Assembly: GCA_029891345.1 (NCBI GenBank)
Contig: CM057002.1
Coordinates: forward strand, 64,560,590-64,624,589
Source of the DNA: Dryococelus australis
Lineage: Eukaryota > Arthropoda > Insecta > Phasmatodea > Phasmatidae
Length of the DNA: 64,000 bases
Direction: 5' to 3'
Under the pieces are notes generated by a model. The model had not been told where the DNA came from. It did no database searches and saw only the letters and a program-made list of their open reading frames with translations. Both the position numbers and the translations under genes were made by a program. Each line of letters begins with the position of its first letter. The first letter of the stretch is position 1. This document shows, piece by piece, positions 22,680-37,138 of the stretch.

Positions 22680-23090
22680 ATAAAAGAAATGACGAAATAT
22701 TGATGAAAATATTTTAAAATTGATGGAAAGATTGAAAAATATTGATGGAAACGTTGCGAAAGTTTGATGGGAAGATTAAAAAATTGATATCACGATTGAA
22801 AGATTGTGGAGCATGAGAATAAAATGGGGCGATTGTGTAGCGGATTACGGAGCAGATAGCGGAGCGGATTCTGGAGCGGATTCATGGAAAGATTGCGAAA
22901 TATTAACGGAAATATTCAGAAATATTGATGGAAAGTTTACGAAAAATCAGTTGAAAAACTGCGAAATATTGATTGTAATATTGCTGACCATTGGTGAGGA
23001 TTGAATGCGGAATGGTAAAGATTGTCGAATATTGTTGGAAATATAGAAAGAGTAATGGATTGATCCAATTATCGATGGAATGATCGGACG
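22680..23090. repeat. Degenerate simple repeat, GATTGA / GATGGAAA type
   Basis: Words such as ATTGATGGAAAGATTG, AATATTGATGGAAA and GGAGCGGATT recur with irregular spacing over about 400 bases, with strand asymmetry (purine- and T-rich). It looks like an old, diverged short-unit tandem array. Confidence 0.65.
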
Positions 23091-23639
23091 ATTAATGGAT
23101 TAATGGTCAAGAAGAGCACGATTGTTACGATTCCGAGTATATTCCGAGTCTCCAGAGCCAGTCAGTATTGGCGTTTAATTTAAGGCCAATCAAACCTTTA
23201 AAGGTGTTGGTATATGCTGATCTATACCATGATAATAACATACTCATGCATGTGGTCACTATTAGTATTATGGGCATGGTTTAGTCATATATGCACAGAT
23301 ATAACAATACCTATGTACCATACTTATACCTACAAAACAGTCGAGGCAGTGAACAATACGCAATTTCTGGCATCCTGTGTTAGTCAGTCTTCAAGATAAG
23401 GGGCTGGAAATGTAGTAATTAAATGAGAGACTATTGCATGTTTCCACAATACTCTATATATGCACAATATTAAAAATAAATAAGTAATTTATTCTTTTAA
23501 ATATTATTTTTAAATCGGACAATAAATACAGTTTTACGATTTACATACCCAATGCTTATAAAACCAACATGACTACCAGAAACAAACATATCTGCTTGAA
23601 GAGTTAGTGGTCGTAATTGCCGAGCACCTTCGGGTACGA
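23091..23639. other. Unassigned AT-rich spacer
   Basis: No coding region or recognised repeat. Confidence 0.5.
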
Positions 23640-24000
23640 TCGACGATCCTCACTCCACAGTTGTTATGTTGGCGGGAAAGCGCCTTCAATATACATCGTC
23701 ACCTGAGCCCGCCCTATCACTTAAGTACAAACCAGGAAGGTGGTTGCTGCAAACAGGGCGTTCCTCGCCGTTAGCTGGTACGCAGGAACCCCCACTACCA
23801 ATCAGGAAGCAGGGCGGATTGCAACATGCGACGCGGATATCTAGCGTTACTGTGTGGCAGGTGGCGTCTTTCTCTGTAGTGACACCGACCAGAATGGAGG
23901 ATGCCGGGAGGAGCTTGCTATGCTGTTCGCCGTAACCCCGCATGAGCACAACAGCCTCGGGATCCAACACAAGGTGGAACAAATTCCGATCGATCATTCA
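23640..24000. other. GC-richer segment with open frames on both strands; unassigned
   Basis: A minus-strand frame of 103 codons (23686-23997) and a plus-strand frame of 89 codons (23666-23935) overlap. Neither shows a motif I can name. The abrupt compositional borders suggest a fragment of a transposable element. Not enough to call a gene. Confidence 0.35.
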
Positions 24001-24173
24001 GTAACATAGTATGGTTTTTTTACACTTAATTAAGAGTAAAACAGCTCTGCTCCCTCTGGTCTTTCAGTGTAGCGTGCTTGTACTTGTATAATGTCAGTTG
24101 TTACAATAATAACCCAGCTTTATTCCAGACTAGCTGACCCGTGCGACTTCGTTCGCATGATATTTTTGTAAAG

Positions 24174-24325
24174 CCCACTATTGGTTTCTCTACCCACTGA
24201 GCTATTGTGGCCCCACTATTGGGTTCTCTAGCCGCTGAACTACTGCGGCCCCATTATTGGGTGCTGTAGCCACTAGGCAACTGCGGCCCCAATATTGGAT
24301 TCTCTGCCCACTGAGTTTCTGCGGC
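24174..24325. repeat. Four tandem 38-bp units followed by (TA)n
   Basis: Units start at 24174, 24212, 24250 and 24288, each like CCCACTATTGGGTTCTCTAG followed by CCGCTGAACTACTGCGGC. They differ by several bases, so the array is old. On the minus strand each unit contains a tRNA A-box-like TAGTTCAGCGGCTAGAG. Just upstream, at 24130-24160, is a CTGACCCGTGCGACTTCGTT word resembling a 3' motif found in some insect repeats (from memory). Confidence 0.7.
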
Positions 24326-24326
24326 C

Positions 24327-24330
<4 letters not shown>

Positions 24331-24389
<59 letters not shown>
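24331..24389. repeat. (TA)n microsatellite
   Basis: About 29 perfect TA dinucleotides directly after the 38-bp units. Confidence 0.95.
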
Positions 24390-24391
<2 letters not shown>

Positions 24392-25670
24392 ACTGGGCCA
24401 CTAAGACTTTTTGGAAGGAATTTTTTACAGCCCATAAACAAAAAAAAAAAAGGAGAAATTACCAGAATTTTTTTTTTAACAATACCTTTTTTATGCAGTA
24501 ATTAATCCTACGAAAAGCGTGATCCGGTACCTGTTTACAATAAGAATTTTCCTGAAGGAATGAGACATTTTCCTGGAATAAAAAATAGCCTATAGTACTC
24601 TCCAACCCTCCTACATTATCTGCGCAAAAATCATGTCGATCCCTTGCTCCATTTCGACGTAAAAGAAGGACAAACACACTTTCGCATTTATATAGTAATA
24701 AGGCTAGTCTTCCGTCAATTAACCGCTTAGCTCTACCTCTGGCAACAGTTCCCCATCATATATCTCAACCATAACCGCCCCCTTTGTCCTTAATTACAAG
24801 TACGGACAGAAGGCGTACTTTGTAACGCAGTGCACCCCCTGAGTCAAACCAAAGATTGCCCAGCTCGTCAAGTCGAGCCGAAGACCGCCAGCCACAACCA
24901 CAGTGCTCCCATTTAAAACACATTGACTGTGAATGCCCATAGTCATACTAGTGATGAACCATTTCTTTTTGCTTAGTGTTCAATAGCGAGGTCACGTCGC
25001 ATCTCAGTGCTATGGTGAATAAATAGCCACAACATACGGTTATGGAGATCACAGCATCCACGTGATGAGGTCCATAGGAGAGACTCCCCTAGAGTGAATA
25101 TGGTCTGCGCCGTTTTTCGCCGTAAGTTTTAAGGCCCGTTCTTTTTTGGTGACTACGCTGTAATAGGAATATTATACCTGCTCATGTTGCAGTCACAGGT
25201 GGATTCTGAAGATTACATTTTCGAGCAGAGCGGAGCACCATCATGCTGGCACTTGCAAGTTTGAACATTCCTGAACAACGAGCTTCCTCACCGACGGATC
25301 TGCCGCCAGGGACCTGCTAATTTGGCACTACACCACTGACCACCATGGTGCTTCGATCTCACTGTCAGTGATTTCTTCTTGTGGCGGTGTGCCGTCCCTT
25401 CCTTCAAAATGGACGAATTTCGAAACTGCATAACAACAACAGTGGCTGTAGTAACACCATACATGGTCTCTAATGTGTGGTACGAGTTAGAATATCGTGT
25501 ATATGTATGTCGTGCGACTGCTGGGCATTTGTGATAACTGTAAGCAAAGCTTTGTTTTCAGACATGTCTTTCACTCTTAACCTTGTGGTTCTCTGTCCAT
25601 TAGTTTAAACTATATAAACTTTTGAAATAGGATGAATCTTTTTTAAACATTCCTTATAATTTCTTAGGTG
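24390..25670. other. Unassigned spacer
   Basis: No convincing gene. Mixed composition with a moderately GC-rich part around 24720-25400 where no frame or repeat was recognised. Confidence 0.5.
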
Positions 25671-26922
25671 CCCATGTAGCAAGCCACAGTCGGCCTACTG
25701 TGGTTTTTCTGCTGGCACTGATAACTTATGGAGTTTACAATAATGGCCCTGTTATGGTTGACTGTTGGCAACAGGACACTTGGCATGCCATTTATGACCC
25801 ACTGATGGAACGTTAATGGAAATTAAACTGATGGTTGAGACTAGGTTACACATTAATGGCCCACAAATGGCTTACCAACTGTATTCCAGCAATGGCCACA
25901 CATAACCTATACTTATTGCTGGTAAAAGTATGGGTTACCATCTATAGGTTATTTGATGGCTGTGAGGTGGTACGTCGATGGAATATTGCTGGTGCAATTT
26001 GGCTTATTATGGGGATTTTATGGCTTCCACGTTTCGCAAATAGCGTCTTCAAACTACGCACACTGCACTCACACACGTATATGTATATGTGCGTGTGTGT
26101 CTTATATAATTATGGATTATTTGTAAATGTATAGTGAAGGACATATCTATTGAAAAATGCAGTTCATACAGTGGTTGGTATTGACATATGTAATGTTTTC
26201 CATGTATGACTGTATATCATTAAAATGAGAAGTTAAAAAATATATATATATATATATATATATAACCACCTTTAGAAAACTAACATTGTAAGGTTTTCGT
26301 TGTATCGCATCACTAAAATACTCATTACTGGTGACTGCATTTCAAAACATATTAATAGCATTCAGGTGACATACATACTACGAAATATTGCATTAAAAGC
26401 AGTTTTTGCGTTGATATCGAGATTAATGTAGGAAGATTTCTATTAATGACATTATTTTTCATTTGAATGTAAATGTAAGAATGCACAGGGGAGTAATGGC
26501 TAGCATGCTGGGCTGTCCATGCAAGGGGTGTAGGTTCGCACCCCGTCTCCTGCGATGGTAAGCATAAGGTTTTCATATCGTATAATGTGTTTAATGGTCA
26601 AGTGAAGGGCATTAAAAGCAAAGAAAAGTTGAAATGACCAGTCAAAATAATTATTTTTAACAGATACATTTAGACATCTGGTGAAAGCATGGCTAGCCAG
26701 CCATCTGATGGCTGTGAAGTGGTACATCGATGGGCTGTTGCGAGAACTTAGGCCATCCTTGGGCCATTTGTATTCACCTCACCTGGGCAGAGTATGGCTA
26801 GTTAGTGGTGCCACTTCAGGACCAGAAATGGTGCCGGCTGCATGCCAGTTGTTGGCCAACTGTTTGCCGGCTGACATCCGACTGTAAACCCTCAATCGGC
26901 CATATGTGGTTTGCTACGTGGG
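25671..26922. mobile_element. 1.25-kb DNA element with 25-bp terminal inverted repeats
   Basis: The left end CCCATGTAGCAAGCCACAGT and the inverse of the right end, CCCACGTAGCAAACCACATA, agree at about 20 of the first 25 positions. TGGCCA-type words recur just inside both ends, and an interior direct repeat, GATGGCTGTGA(A/G)GTGGTAC, lies at 25955 and 26707. There is no transposase frame, so it is non-autonomous. A (TA)n run (26237-26264) and a tRNA-like segment lie inside. No target duplication was found, so the superfamily is undecided. Confidence 0.6.
26486..26560 (+). repeat. tRNA-like (SINE head) segment
   Basis: A-box-like TGGCTAGCATGC is followed about 40 bases later by B-box-like GGTTCGCACCC, and the outer ends CACAGG and CCTGCG pair with one mismatch. 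The anticodon arm does not form, so it is a tRNA pseudogene or SINE head. Confidence 0.45.
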
Positions 26923-29900
26923 TGAGATTTAGCGATAAGCATCTCTTTTGGTGGTAAAATAAAGATTCCTTTAATGAACATTCTATTGTACTCGCTGTAA
27001 ATTTACGTGGGTATTTTTTTAATGTAATATGGTCACGTGAATTTGAGATCAGAGTCTAATTAGATCACGGTTATCAAGTACGGTACTGGTAAAGGAAATT
27101 GAATTTTGAAAATTGAATAAGCGTCGCTTTACGACGAAACAAGGCGGTTCAAGCACCTGTCGCTAGAAACACGATAAGCTAACCGGAGAGTGTTTTAGAG
27201 ACATTCCGAGTGAAGATCGGCCTCCAGTTCGCGGTGGTCTCGGACACCTAAACCCGCTGAGAATTCCGCGTGAGGCGTGCGGCTGGGAGAAGGGGCGAGT
27301 GGTGCGAACTAATTGCTCCGTTCCCCTTCCGCCATTGCGGCCTCAAGCGAGGATACAATCGGGGTAACGGAACGTGGAGGGGTTAATTCCAACCACCCCC
27401 TTCGCAACCCTTCGCGCCCTCCACAACACCTACCCGACCGCACCAACTCTAAACCAGACATTCGCAACTGTATCCGTTCTCCCTAACCCCCAGATCTCTC
27501 CGATGCCGGTTCTCCAGCCTCCCTCCACCCCCTTCCTTTTCCTTGTAACACTTAACCAGAAATTAACTAACACGCCAGGTCAAGAAGTCAGGTCGGAAAC
27601 TTCTCGTTGCTATTACCTTCGGGTCCTAGTTGAATCTTCACATCACATTGGAATTCTGTTAAAGCAAATGGTTTCCTATAAACGTGATTGAAGATAAGCT
27701 GAACAAACCAAAAAGGCACTATTTACATTACATGAATTTCTTCCCACTTCTAATAAGTATAAAATTATTTCCTATTCCGCCATCATTCCGGAAACAAGAA
27801 AATAATGCCGGGTCATCATAAATTTAAATCTTTCATTAGGAATAATTGTTTAGATGATAAATGTGGTAACCATATGCGTCTGGTTGGACGCAGCTCCCAC
27901 TCACAACTATTCAAAGATTTAATTTTTAACTGAATGTTTTGCCGTATTTTATGTCATCGATCGTTCAGAATTTTCGCTTGCAAATTGATACTTTATCCTT
28001 GGAATTTCACTTGTGCCATATACGGCGTCAAGTCATTTGTTTCCAATTTAATGCGCCCTTCGCTTGTTTATTTCAAACCGGTATTTCCTGCGATAGGTGC
28101 TCTAAAACACATATGTGATTTATATTTGTGCCTCAGGCATTGCTCGCACATATGGGGCGAGATAAAGGAAATACTGGTTGTTCGTGGTTCGTAAACAATG
28201 ACTGGCTATAAACGTATAGTCAGTCATATGTACAAACCACATACAACCCAATAACAATGAATTTAAATGTTTTTACTTTTTTTTTTCATTGTGATTTTTA
28301 TCTTAAGTTCCCCCCCCCCCCTCCCCCCCACCCCCGTTTTTTTTTTGCGTTGTGACGTAAATCATGGACGGATGTAAAACCGAGACAGCAAATACAATGA
28401 AACTGCACTGACACTTAACTAGAGTGTAGAAGGGAAAATAAGCTGGAATAATTTACGCCGGTGCAGTACATCTGTAAAATGGTACAGAATTCAAGAATTT
28501 CTAAATGCTATATAAGTGTGCTGGCGCATTACGAAATACGCTCTATTGTACGCATTAACAAAGGATTTTTTTTGGCCTTTTAGCTAACATGGATGTACTA
28601 AAAGCCTACAAACTGAGGTAAGAAAAGCACGTTAAAAAAATTTCTGACACACCTGGCAGTGCTAGTACTAGGAAAAGAAACTCTGTCGGTTCGTAAAATA
28701 GAAAGTAAGTTTTAGCGAAAACCGGTTTGCGAGGTCAGCGACCGGACCTATACTGCGTTGAGCAGGACATTAGGAGCAGCGTGTAGGTCTTCACTTCTTG
28801 TCTACAGAGATATGATTGGTAATGGAACAATAAACGTATGCTTTATTAGTGACACAATTTCAAATACACACATGCATAACCCAAGACTCAGAACCAGAAC
28901 TCCTCGTACCGTAAACGTATACGTTTGCTTGGTCTAAATGCATACAGATACCTCTTAAACCAGACATTCTTGTTTGAAAATGTTCTCAACCGAATTTAAC
29001 AATTGTGATATTTGATTTGTGTTTAGTAGTCTCATAACTCGGCGAGGGTTTTCCAGCAGCGGCAAGCAGTTTAAATACATCCAAGAAGGGGTTATGGGCA
29101 TGCAAGCATGAAGAATGGGAATCATGTACACGCCTCAGAAGGCAAGGATTGTTAATACCGTGGTGATATCCTCCTACTGATTCAATTTAACGCGATCTGC
29201 TAGTGTTCTACAGGAAAATATAATTCACTGACTAAACATAACAAGCTGTTTGTTTATGAGTTCACTGTTCTACGGGCACACTAGATTGGATGAAATTATT
29301 TTTAGTTTATGAAGTAGAGAATAAGGAGAATCGTTGTTTCTTATTCCCAGAAATTAAAGGTGCAACGCCAGAGATCGAAACCAATTAAAATTGTTCACGT
29401 GGATGTCCTGGATAGTCGGCTACTACACTAAAGGAAATGAGAGACGTGTTATTAACATGTATTTATATTTCGTAGGAAAAAATAGGGGATTTTACACTCT
29501 GTTGCATAATATTACATGATGGCGCATATTAATTTATTTCAGAATGAAGGATTATTATTCAGCAGATAAAAATTATTGAAAAAACTTCGTTTTGTGCTAT
29601 CGCCCTAAATCCCACCACTCCCAAATAACTTGTGTTATCACTTAGTTTTTCATATTTTGTGTATTAAATTGTTCGGAAACAGTTGTGTTAAGCGTGATAG
29701 CTCACAACACCCTTTTCATTGATTTACACCTGCTAATTAATAACTCGTCATTGACAAACGTATTAAGCTCCGACATCTCACAATTTTATGCGACAACATT
29801 GTCCTGAATATCACACTGTAGTTATATTTATAATTCCTTATGTAACATTTGCAATAAACTTGTATTTTAGCTTAACATTCTATGGCGCTTAACGCAAATA

Positions 29901-32900
29901 TATCACCATCAGATATGTAGATGATATGAACGCACCCAGAGATAAAGTGTATGCTAAGTCGACGTAAAGGTTGTATAAAATGATCTTGGGTGATGTCCAG
30001 CTGGAATGACAGTACATGAACCGGTTAGTCGCACCTCACTAGGAACACAGTGTTCAGAAATACTGAATAGTTTAACTGTCACGTTTATGTAAACGGTTGA
30101 CAGAATACCTGTCGGATGTCATACCCGAATGCGTAATGTTTTCTAAACTTACACACTATCTATTTTAGGTATTTAGTATCTATCTTTAGTATCTATCCTC
30201 ATACACTATCAGTTTTGGATCTGTAGTAACCGCCATTGTGTGCGGTTTGGATTTATGGTTTCTTATCGTTTATGCAGCATTGTTTGTATTCGTTTGGTGT
30301 ATCGTGCGTTCTGGAGTTTTAATGTTTGGCGACACTGCAATTTTTCTTGGTGAATTTAGATATTCTTCGTTAATACTTGTTTATTTGGCCATGGTGGTGT
30401 GCTGTTAACCTTATTACTTGGTTTATAAACTCACTACTTGTTAGCTGTTTCTGAGTTGATCCACATTATCTGAGTAATGATATATAATATTTCCAAGGTT
30501 TCATAGGTATGTCTGTCACCAGCTGGATTGTTGAGCTGATATGCCCTCTTATGCGTAGTATTTTTTACATACTGCACTCAATAGTTCAAAGCCTTATTGT
30601 GGGCGGGGAAAGAAAGATACGAATAGTTATTAAAATTATAACGAATTTACCAACGTTTTATGACACACAACATTCTAGCATTCACGACACCGAGATCCGT
30701 TTTAGCTTAATTGAGTATTATATGGTGTAGTGAAGTTTATTACTTTACTCGTCAATGATATGCGTTTAAGTAAAGAAAATATATGTTTATGTAAATTTCC
30801 TATAAATTCAAGAATTTTATGTTTATGTAATATGATAGTTATTCGTCTAAGATAATCGTATGTGATGAGTAGTTATGATCAACACCAAAAAACAAGAGGT
30901 CCCCATTTAAAGTAAGAAAATAAATCGCAAATTTTGTAATATTGTAGGATGAAATTTTAAAGAAGTTCGTCTATGGCAATGGTACGTTTCGTTTGCAGGA
31001 TGTTGTTTTAAGATAGGATTAATAAAGCCTCCTTTCCAGCCTCAGGGCTTCAGAAAGGCTTTTTATGTTGATCCTCTTATAACGAGGACCGTTCGTTATA
31101 CGGCATATATAGTTGAAAGATGGCAGCGCCCGCTGAGATATACATACCGCACTTGGGGCGTCTAGATATATCGGTTGCTCATTTAGGTATGCCATGCTAA
31201 TATCTGCTGCTAATGCCCACTCCACATTATTTAACACTCACAGGTACTTTAGTAATTTTCATTTGGCATTTCCCATCATACGGTAACATTAAACGTCTTC
31301 TACAACTGACATACATTTCCAAGTATACAAAAGTTGTTGAGGTAAATTACCGCCATGTATAGGAGAATATAGTGTATACTATGGGGGCAACATTTTTTAA
31401 TTGGAGTGTGTGGCTGTGGCTGCGACTCTTCGGCTCGACTCGGAAGTGCTCGGCAGGTCTCGGAAGATCCAGGGACCCTATTTCGGTTAGACTCGGTATT
31501 GTTGGCCTACTCAAATGAGTTCAGTTAATACACCCACTTAACCTTCGCTCATGTGTGTGTGTTTATGATTGCACATTACTTTTATAGGCATACGGTATGC
31601 CAAATCGAATATCTGTATTTATTATCCTATTTTAAATATAATGTATTCATCAGGCAGAGCACCTCTGACAAAAATGTATTCAGCGTAAAATGCTTGACAA
31701 CCATAATTATCAAATTTATAAATATAACACTTAAAAATAAAAATAAACTTTATATACTTGCAAGATTATTAAACAGATAAAAAAAATTAAAAAATGACAT
31801 AGGAGCTGTTTCATTAAAACCAACTAGCTGTCATTTTATGTAAGGACATGTATTTTTTTTTTTTTTTAGAAGAAGTTGGTATTACTTGTGGTACGTAACT
31901 GGCGACGAGCTATGCTGCATAGTTTTCCTTTGAAATACTAATCGTTAAAAAGTAAGCATGAAACCATTTATGTGCCCTGTTTTTCATCCCAAATTAAGGT
32001 AAAATAATAATTATTAGTGATATCCAAAAATAATGTTGCATGATGGTGTGCGAAGTGCACACTTCCTTTGTGTGGTTTCAAACTCAAGTTATAATGAATG
32101 CTTTGTTTACGAAAATTATATTTGTGATAGTGTAGCAATGTGGGTAAAAGGACATATCTGAATGAAGGGCAGAATGACACATTTTGTAATTTTACCCACA
32201 GTATTAAATTTTACCCATCCTCGAACATTGGTAAACTTCTTCTTTAATTTAATGAGAATAATCTGTTTTTATAATGTGGCTTCATGTTACTAAATATATA
32301 GATAACTATTGCATTTTTAAAATAACATATTTCTTTGACGAATGGAACGTCTAAAAATGATTCATTCATGAGCAGAATAAAATGTTATCTGTGCAGAATG
32401 TTGCTCATATTTCCATGTGGCAAAATTTAAGTTTTTTACTTCAATTTTTGTTTAAAATTAAATTTACAAAAAAATATTTATTTTAGGCCCTAACGTTTCC
32501 GACTGTTCTGCATGAATATAAATGTTATTATGAAAACCACGGTCATAAAAACACAACACTCTAGTCTGTTAGATAAATATAATGACAAAATAACCTTTCT
32601 GTCGCTGCGGAACGTTTGGAAATATTGATAGGAGGAGTTGCATGAGCTCAGATATTTAAAATTCTATTGGGCATAAAACAAAAATTATAGTGAAGAAATT
32701 AAAAACCAAATGCAATGGTATCGTACTCCATCCACCTACCCCCCCCCCCCCCACAAATTCTTTCCTACCACGAAAAAAAAAAAACCTATCCAGATATTGT
32801 TGGTATGTTACCACTGTCGTCTTTTGGTTGAAGGACAATAATGTTGGTAAATACTGGCACAAAACAGATCTCCTGTCAAAGATTTGTGACGACGTTTTAT

Positions 32901-33180
32901 CTACGACACACTGATATTTTGAAAATTACATTTTCATACTGTCTGGCTGTTCTATTCTTTAGTAAAATACATTTTCCCCCCTTTTTTCTTCATCCATGCT
33001 GAGCAGATCCTCCCAGTTGAAAATAGTAATAAGATATTTCTTCAACCAAGAAGGAAATATCTGGATCGTGCTTGTACCACGAAACTAGTAATGAGTTACT
33101 TTGCAACTAGCATCAAGCATGCTTTTGTAGTGAAATTGATAAAATAAAACATTGGATAATTTTATTTCTAATTTTCTTGT
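26923..33180. other. Long gene-free stretch
   Basis: About 6.2 kb, mostly AT-rich. A GC-richer part lies at 27120-27560 with a 105-codon frame (27374-27691) that is proline- and threonine-rich and has no domain; it is probably non-coding. C runs lie at 28309-28334. A CTCGG-rich patch lies at 31415-31490. A (C)n run lies at 32742-32752. No known element was recognised across the rest. Confidence 0.5.
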
Positions 33181-33184
33181 ATAC

Positions 33185-33375
33185 AGTCTTTGTTCACCCA
33201 AGAATTCGTCCATTGTTTCTGCGATTCCAATAACTTTCTGGATATGTGCAGTCGTCTGCTGCTTCTATGTGCTTGAATTAGGTATATTGTTTCAGATCAG
33301 CTGATTATTAAAGAATTTACCGCGATTGGTAAGAATTCTGTCAGGACAGCCATCCTGCATAATAACGTTTATAAC
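33185..33375 (-). pseudogene. Integrase core fragment of a second LTR retroelement
   Basis: The minus strand gives MQDGCPDRILTNRGKFF, the block around the second catalytic Asp of Gypsy integrases, with that Asp replaced by Asn (ILTNRG against the usual ILTDRG). After a frame change it continues in integrase-like manner for about 30 codons. No other domain of this copy is present. It differs from the integrase near 11 kb, so it is a separate, older insertion. Confidence 0.65.
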
Positions 33376-33436
33376 ACAGTTACGTGCAAGTCTTTGCCTT
33401 AATATGAGGCACGCCTTTGAGGCGTAATTCCTTGTA

Positions 33437-34099
33437 TAGGCTGTTCAAGTAAAATGAGCACTTTTGAAAGTCCTGCTTAAGATCCACTTGTACGCACATA
33501 GCGTATTCCTCTGCCTTGGGTAAAATTAACACTACTATGACCCTGAACACTTTATTCATACGTCGATTAAGTGAAACTGTGGAATTATTAGTAAAGTAAA
33601 AATATTTTACAAATCTGCTCATTCTTATACTTAGACGCATTAAAAAAAACCAGAGAGAAAAATAAATAATTTCAATTTGCACAAATATTCACCTATAGGC
33701 CGTTCACAGTAAAGTGAACCCTTTCTGAAGCTTCTTCATCTTACATAATAACCAATAAATACATTTCATTGTGGCCTCGGACTTTTGGTTTTGGGTATGC
33801 TGAGTGTAAACATTGTGTTTGTTACTCACATGGCAGGGTTTATATTAGCAAGTGGTGGAGGGATATAAATTGGTTGAAAGAAAAAAGTAACTAGGGCTTC
33901 AAAAGTTCTCACTTTATCATGAACAGCCTATAACACTATTTATGTGACGTTAAAATATGGAACTATTTCCCATCCGTCGTTACCAACTTTACTGGGTGCA
34001 TGTCACTCAATGCGCCTGTCAAAATATATACAGGCAGGGGCAGTGATTATTTTCTAAGGTTGAATTCAAAAGTGCTCACTTTATCGTGAACAGCCTTTA
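33437..34099 (+). mobile_element. MITE, family 1L, split by a shorter MITE
   Basis: The left end TAGGCTGTTCAAGTAAAATG and the right end CTCACTTTATCGTGAACAGC match the 17406-17831 copy. Removing the inserted 33696-33930 element and one TA leaves about 426 bp, the length of the intact copy. The two outer halves align to that copy in order. Confidence 0.8.
33696..33930 (+). mobile_element. MITE, family 1S, nested in family 1L
   Basis: It begins TAGGCCGTTCACAGTAAAGT and ends CATGAACAGCCTA, with TA on both sides (33694-33695 and 33931-33932). The interior matches the 2329-2565 copy along its whole length. The insertion site lies within the longer family member. Confidence 0.85.
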
Positions 34100-35770
34100 G
34101 CATTTATTTCGTTACGATAATGTAATACTACCAATTCATAAGTAATGGCGCTTCGGATCCAGGCGCCACATTTTAAAAACACAATTGGAGGAGTAACAGG
34201 TTGTAATAAATGACGGGTGTGAAGTAGTTACTTTTGGCTCTCTGACATTCCGGGCAACACGTAATATGCGCGAATTAAGAGAGCTCCATTCTGGAATGTC
34301 GCTTTCTTAATACACTCACTGTTTATATTTTAGTGAAATTTTTTTTTCCAATGTTAAACTTTGAAAGGAAGGAAACACTTCATGATTTGTGGGAAGTAGC
34401 GTATACGCGACAGGCTCCACTTTAAAGGAATGGGTGCAATGAACTTAGGAGTTATTTTGTGCCCCAAGATAAACAAATACTGTATGGAAAATGTAATTTT
34501 CCTGGTTCCTCTTTTACTTGAAAGTATTTCTTGGAAATATTAAATATAAATACAAGATTATTTTAATGTTTCAAGAAACTATTTATTAAGCACAAAAATT
34601 ATAATTTCTGAAGCGATGCAATTATTCCTTGCAAAGGGTCCAAGAAGTAAATTGATAAAATACTGAAAAATCTGGGGACTGCTAAACATAACATCCGTAA
34701 GATTCTGCTATTAATAAAGATATTTTAATTACAAGTGCTTGCTTATGTCCGTCCTCAGGCTTGACAGGAATAGCGTAAGACCATCAATAAAGGACAGGCT
34801 ATAAATATGTTTACTGTGATGCAGTGTTTCTAGAATGTTGCCTCTTCGAGACTAGATAGTAGATAATACCAATTACAGGTATTGTTGAAAGGAAAATAAG
34901 TCGAGAAAGGAATATCTTTGTCTTATTTTTTGCAAATATTTTCCTTGAGGTATCGTACTAGAAGTAGAATATTCTATAGTATCTCTTAACTGCTTTTCCA
35001 CTGCATTGCACTTGTAGCAGTGAGTCAGTAGAATTTCCTATGAATCGGCACAATCGATAAAAGGTCAATGCAAATTTGATAGGTCCTAATACCGAGGTTA
35101 ATTTTATCTGATATCCAAATGCAGACCTATTTTTACATTTGTAAATTAAAATTAACCAATACTATTATTGCCGTTGAAGTTCAGTAAATCTGGTTTTATC
35201 ATTAAGGTAAAACGTGCACTCTTCACTTTGCAGAATTAATTTTGCCTATGTCATTTAATGATTGAAATTGTGTTCCCCCGTTCTCTTAAGAATACTAGAT
35301 ACTGAGAATCAAATTCGTCAGAATTTTAAGAATTAAATAATGTAAAGAGTACTTTACAACTAATAATAACGTCAGTCTGGAAACTTTTAATCACAAGAAT
35401 GCAATGAAGATACATAAAGCCAAAAACAGTAACCCTAATGTTGTGGAACACGTCACGTGGGGAAAGGAAATGACAAACGAGTATGTCTGCGAGGCAGCTT
35501 GTCAGTTATAGTGAGGGACCTGCAGTCACATTTGGAGTTGCATACACAGTTTTGGAGTTTTATCAGTTACCTCGAACCAAACAGTGTCACACGGGTCTCG
35601 TGTAGCTGGTGTTTTTATTTGCAGTATTACAGTAGGTGTGAAAGGCCGATTCCAGTGCAGTTAAAGCATTTTTAATCACTTTCCAAAAATGGACAGCATT
35701 TTTATCATTTTCATAATGAAAAGAAATAAATATAAAACCATTGAACACTCCAAATATGAAAAAAGGCTGT
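34100..35770. other. AT-rich gene-free spacer
   Basis: No convincing coding region or known repeat; a 72-codon frame near 35457-35675 has no recognisable domain. Confidence 0.55.
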
Positions 35771-35771
35771 G

Positions 35772-37138
<1,367 letters not shown>

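Noticed and set aside
24257..24505. Membrane-like isoleucine-tyrosine protein
   Set aside because: The frame is the translation of a (TA)n microsatellite; the same is true at 35857-36246.
27374..27691. 105-codon Pro/Thr-rich frame
   Set aside because: It lies in C-rich low-complexity sequence without a domain or splice context.
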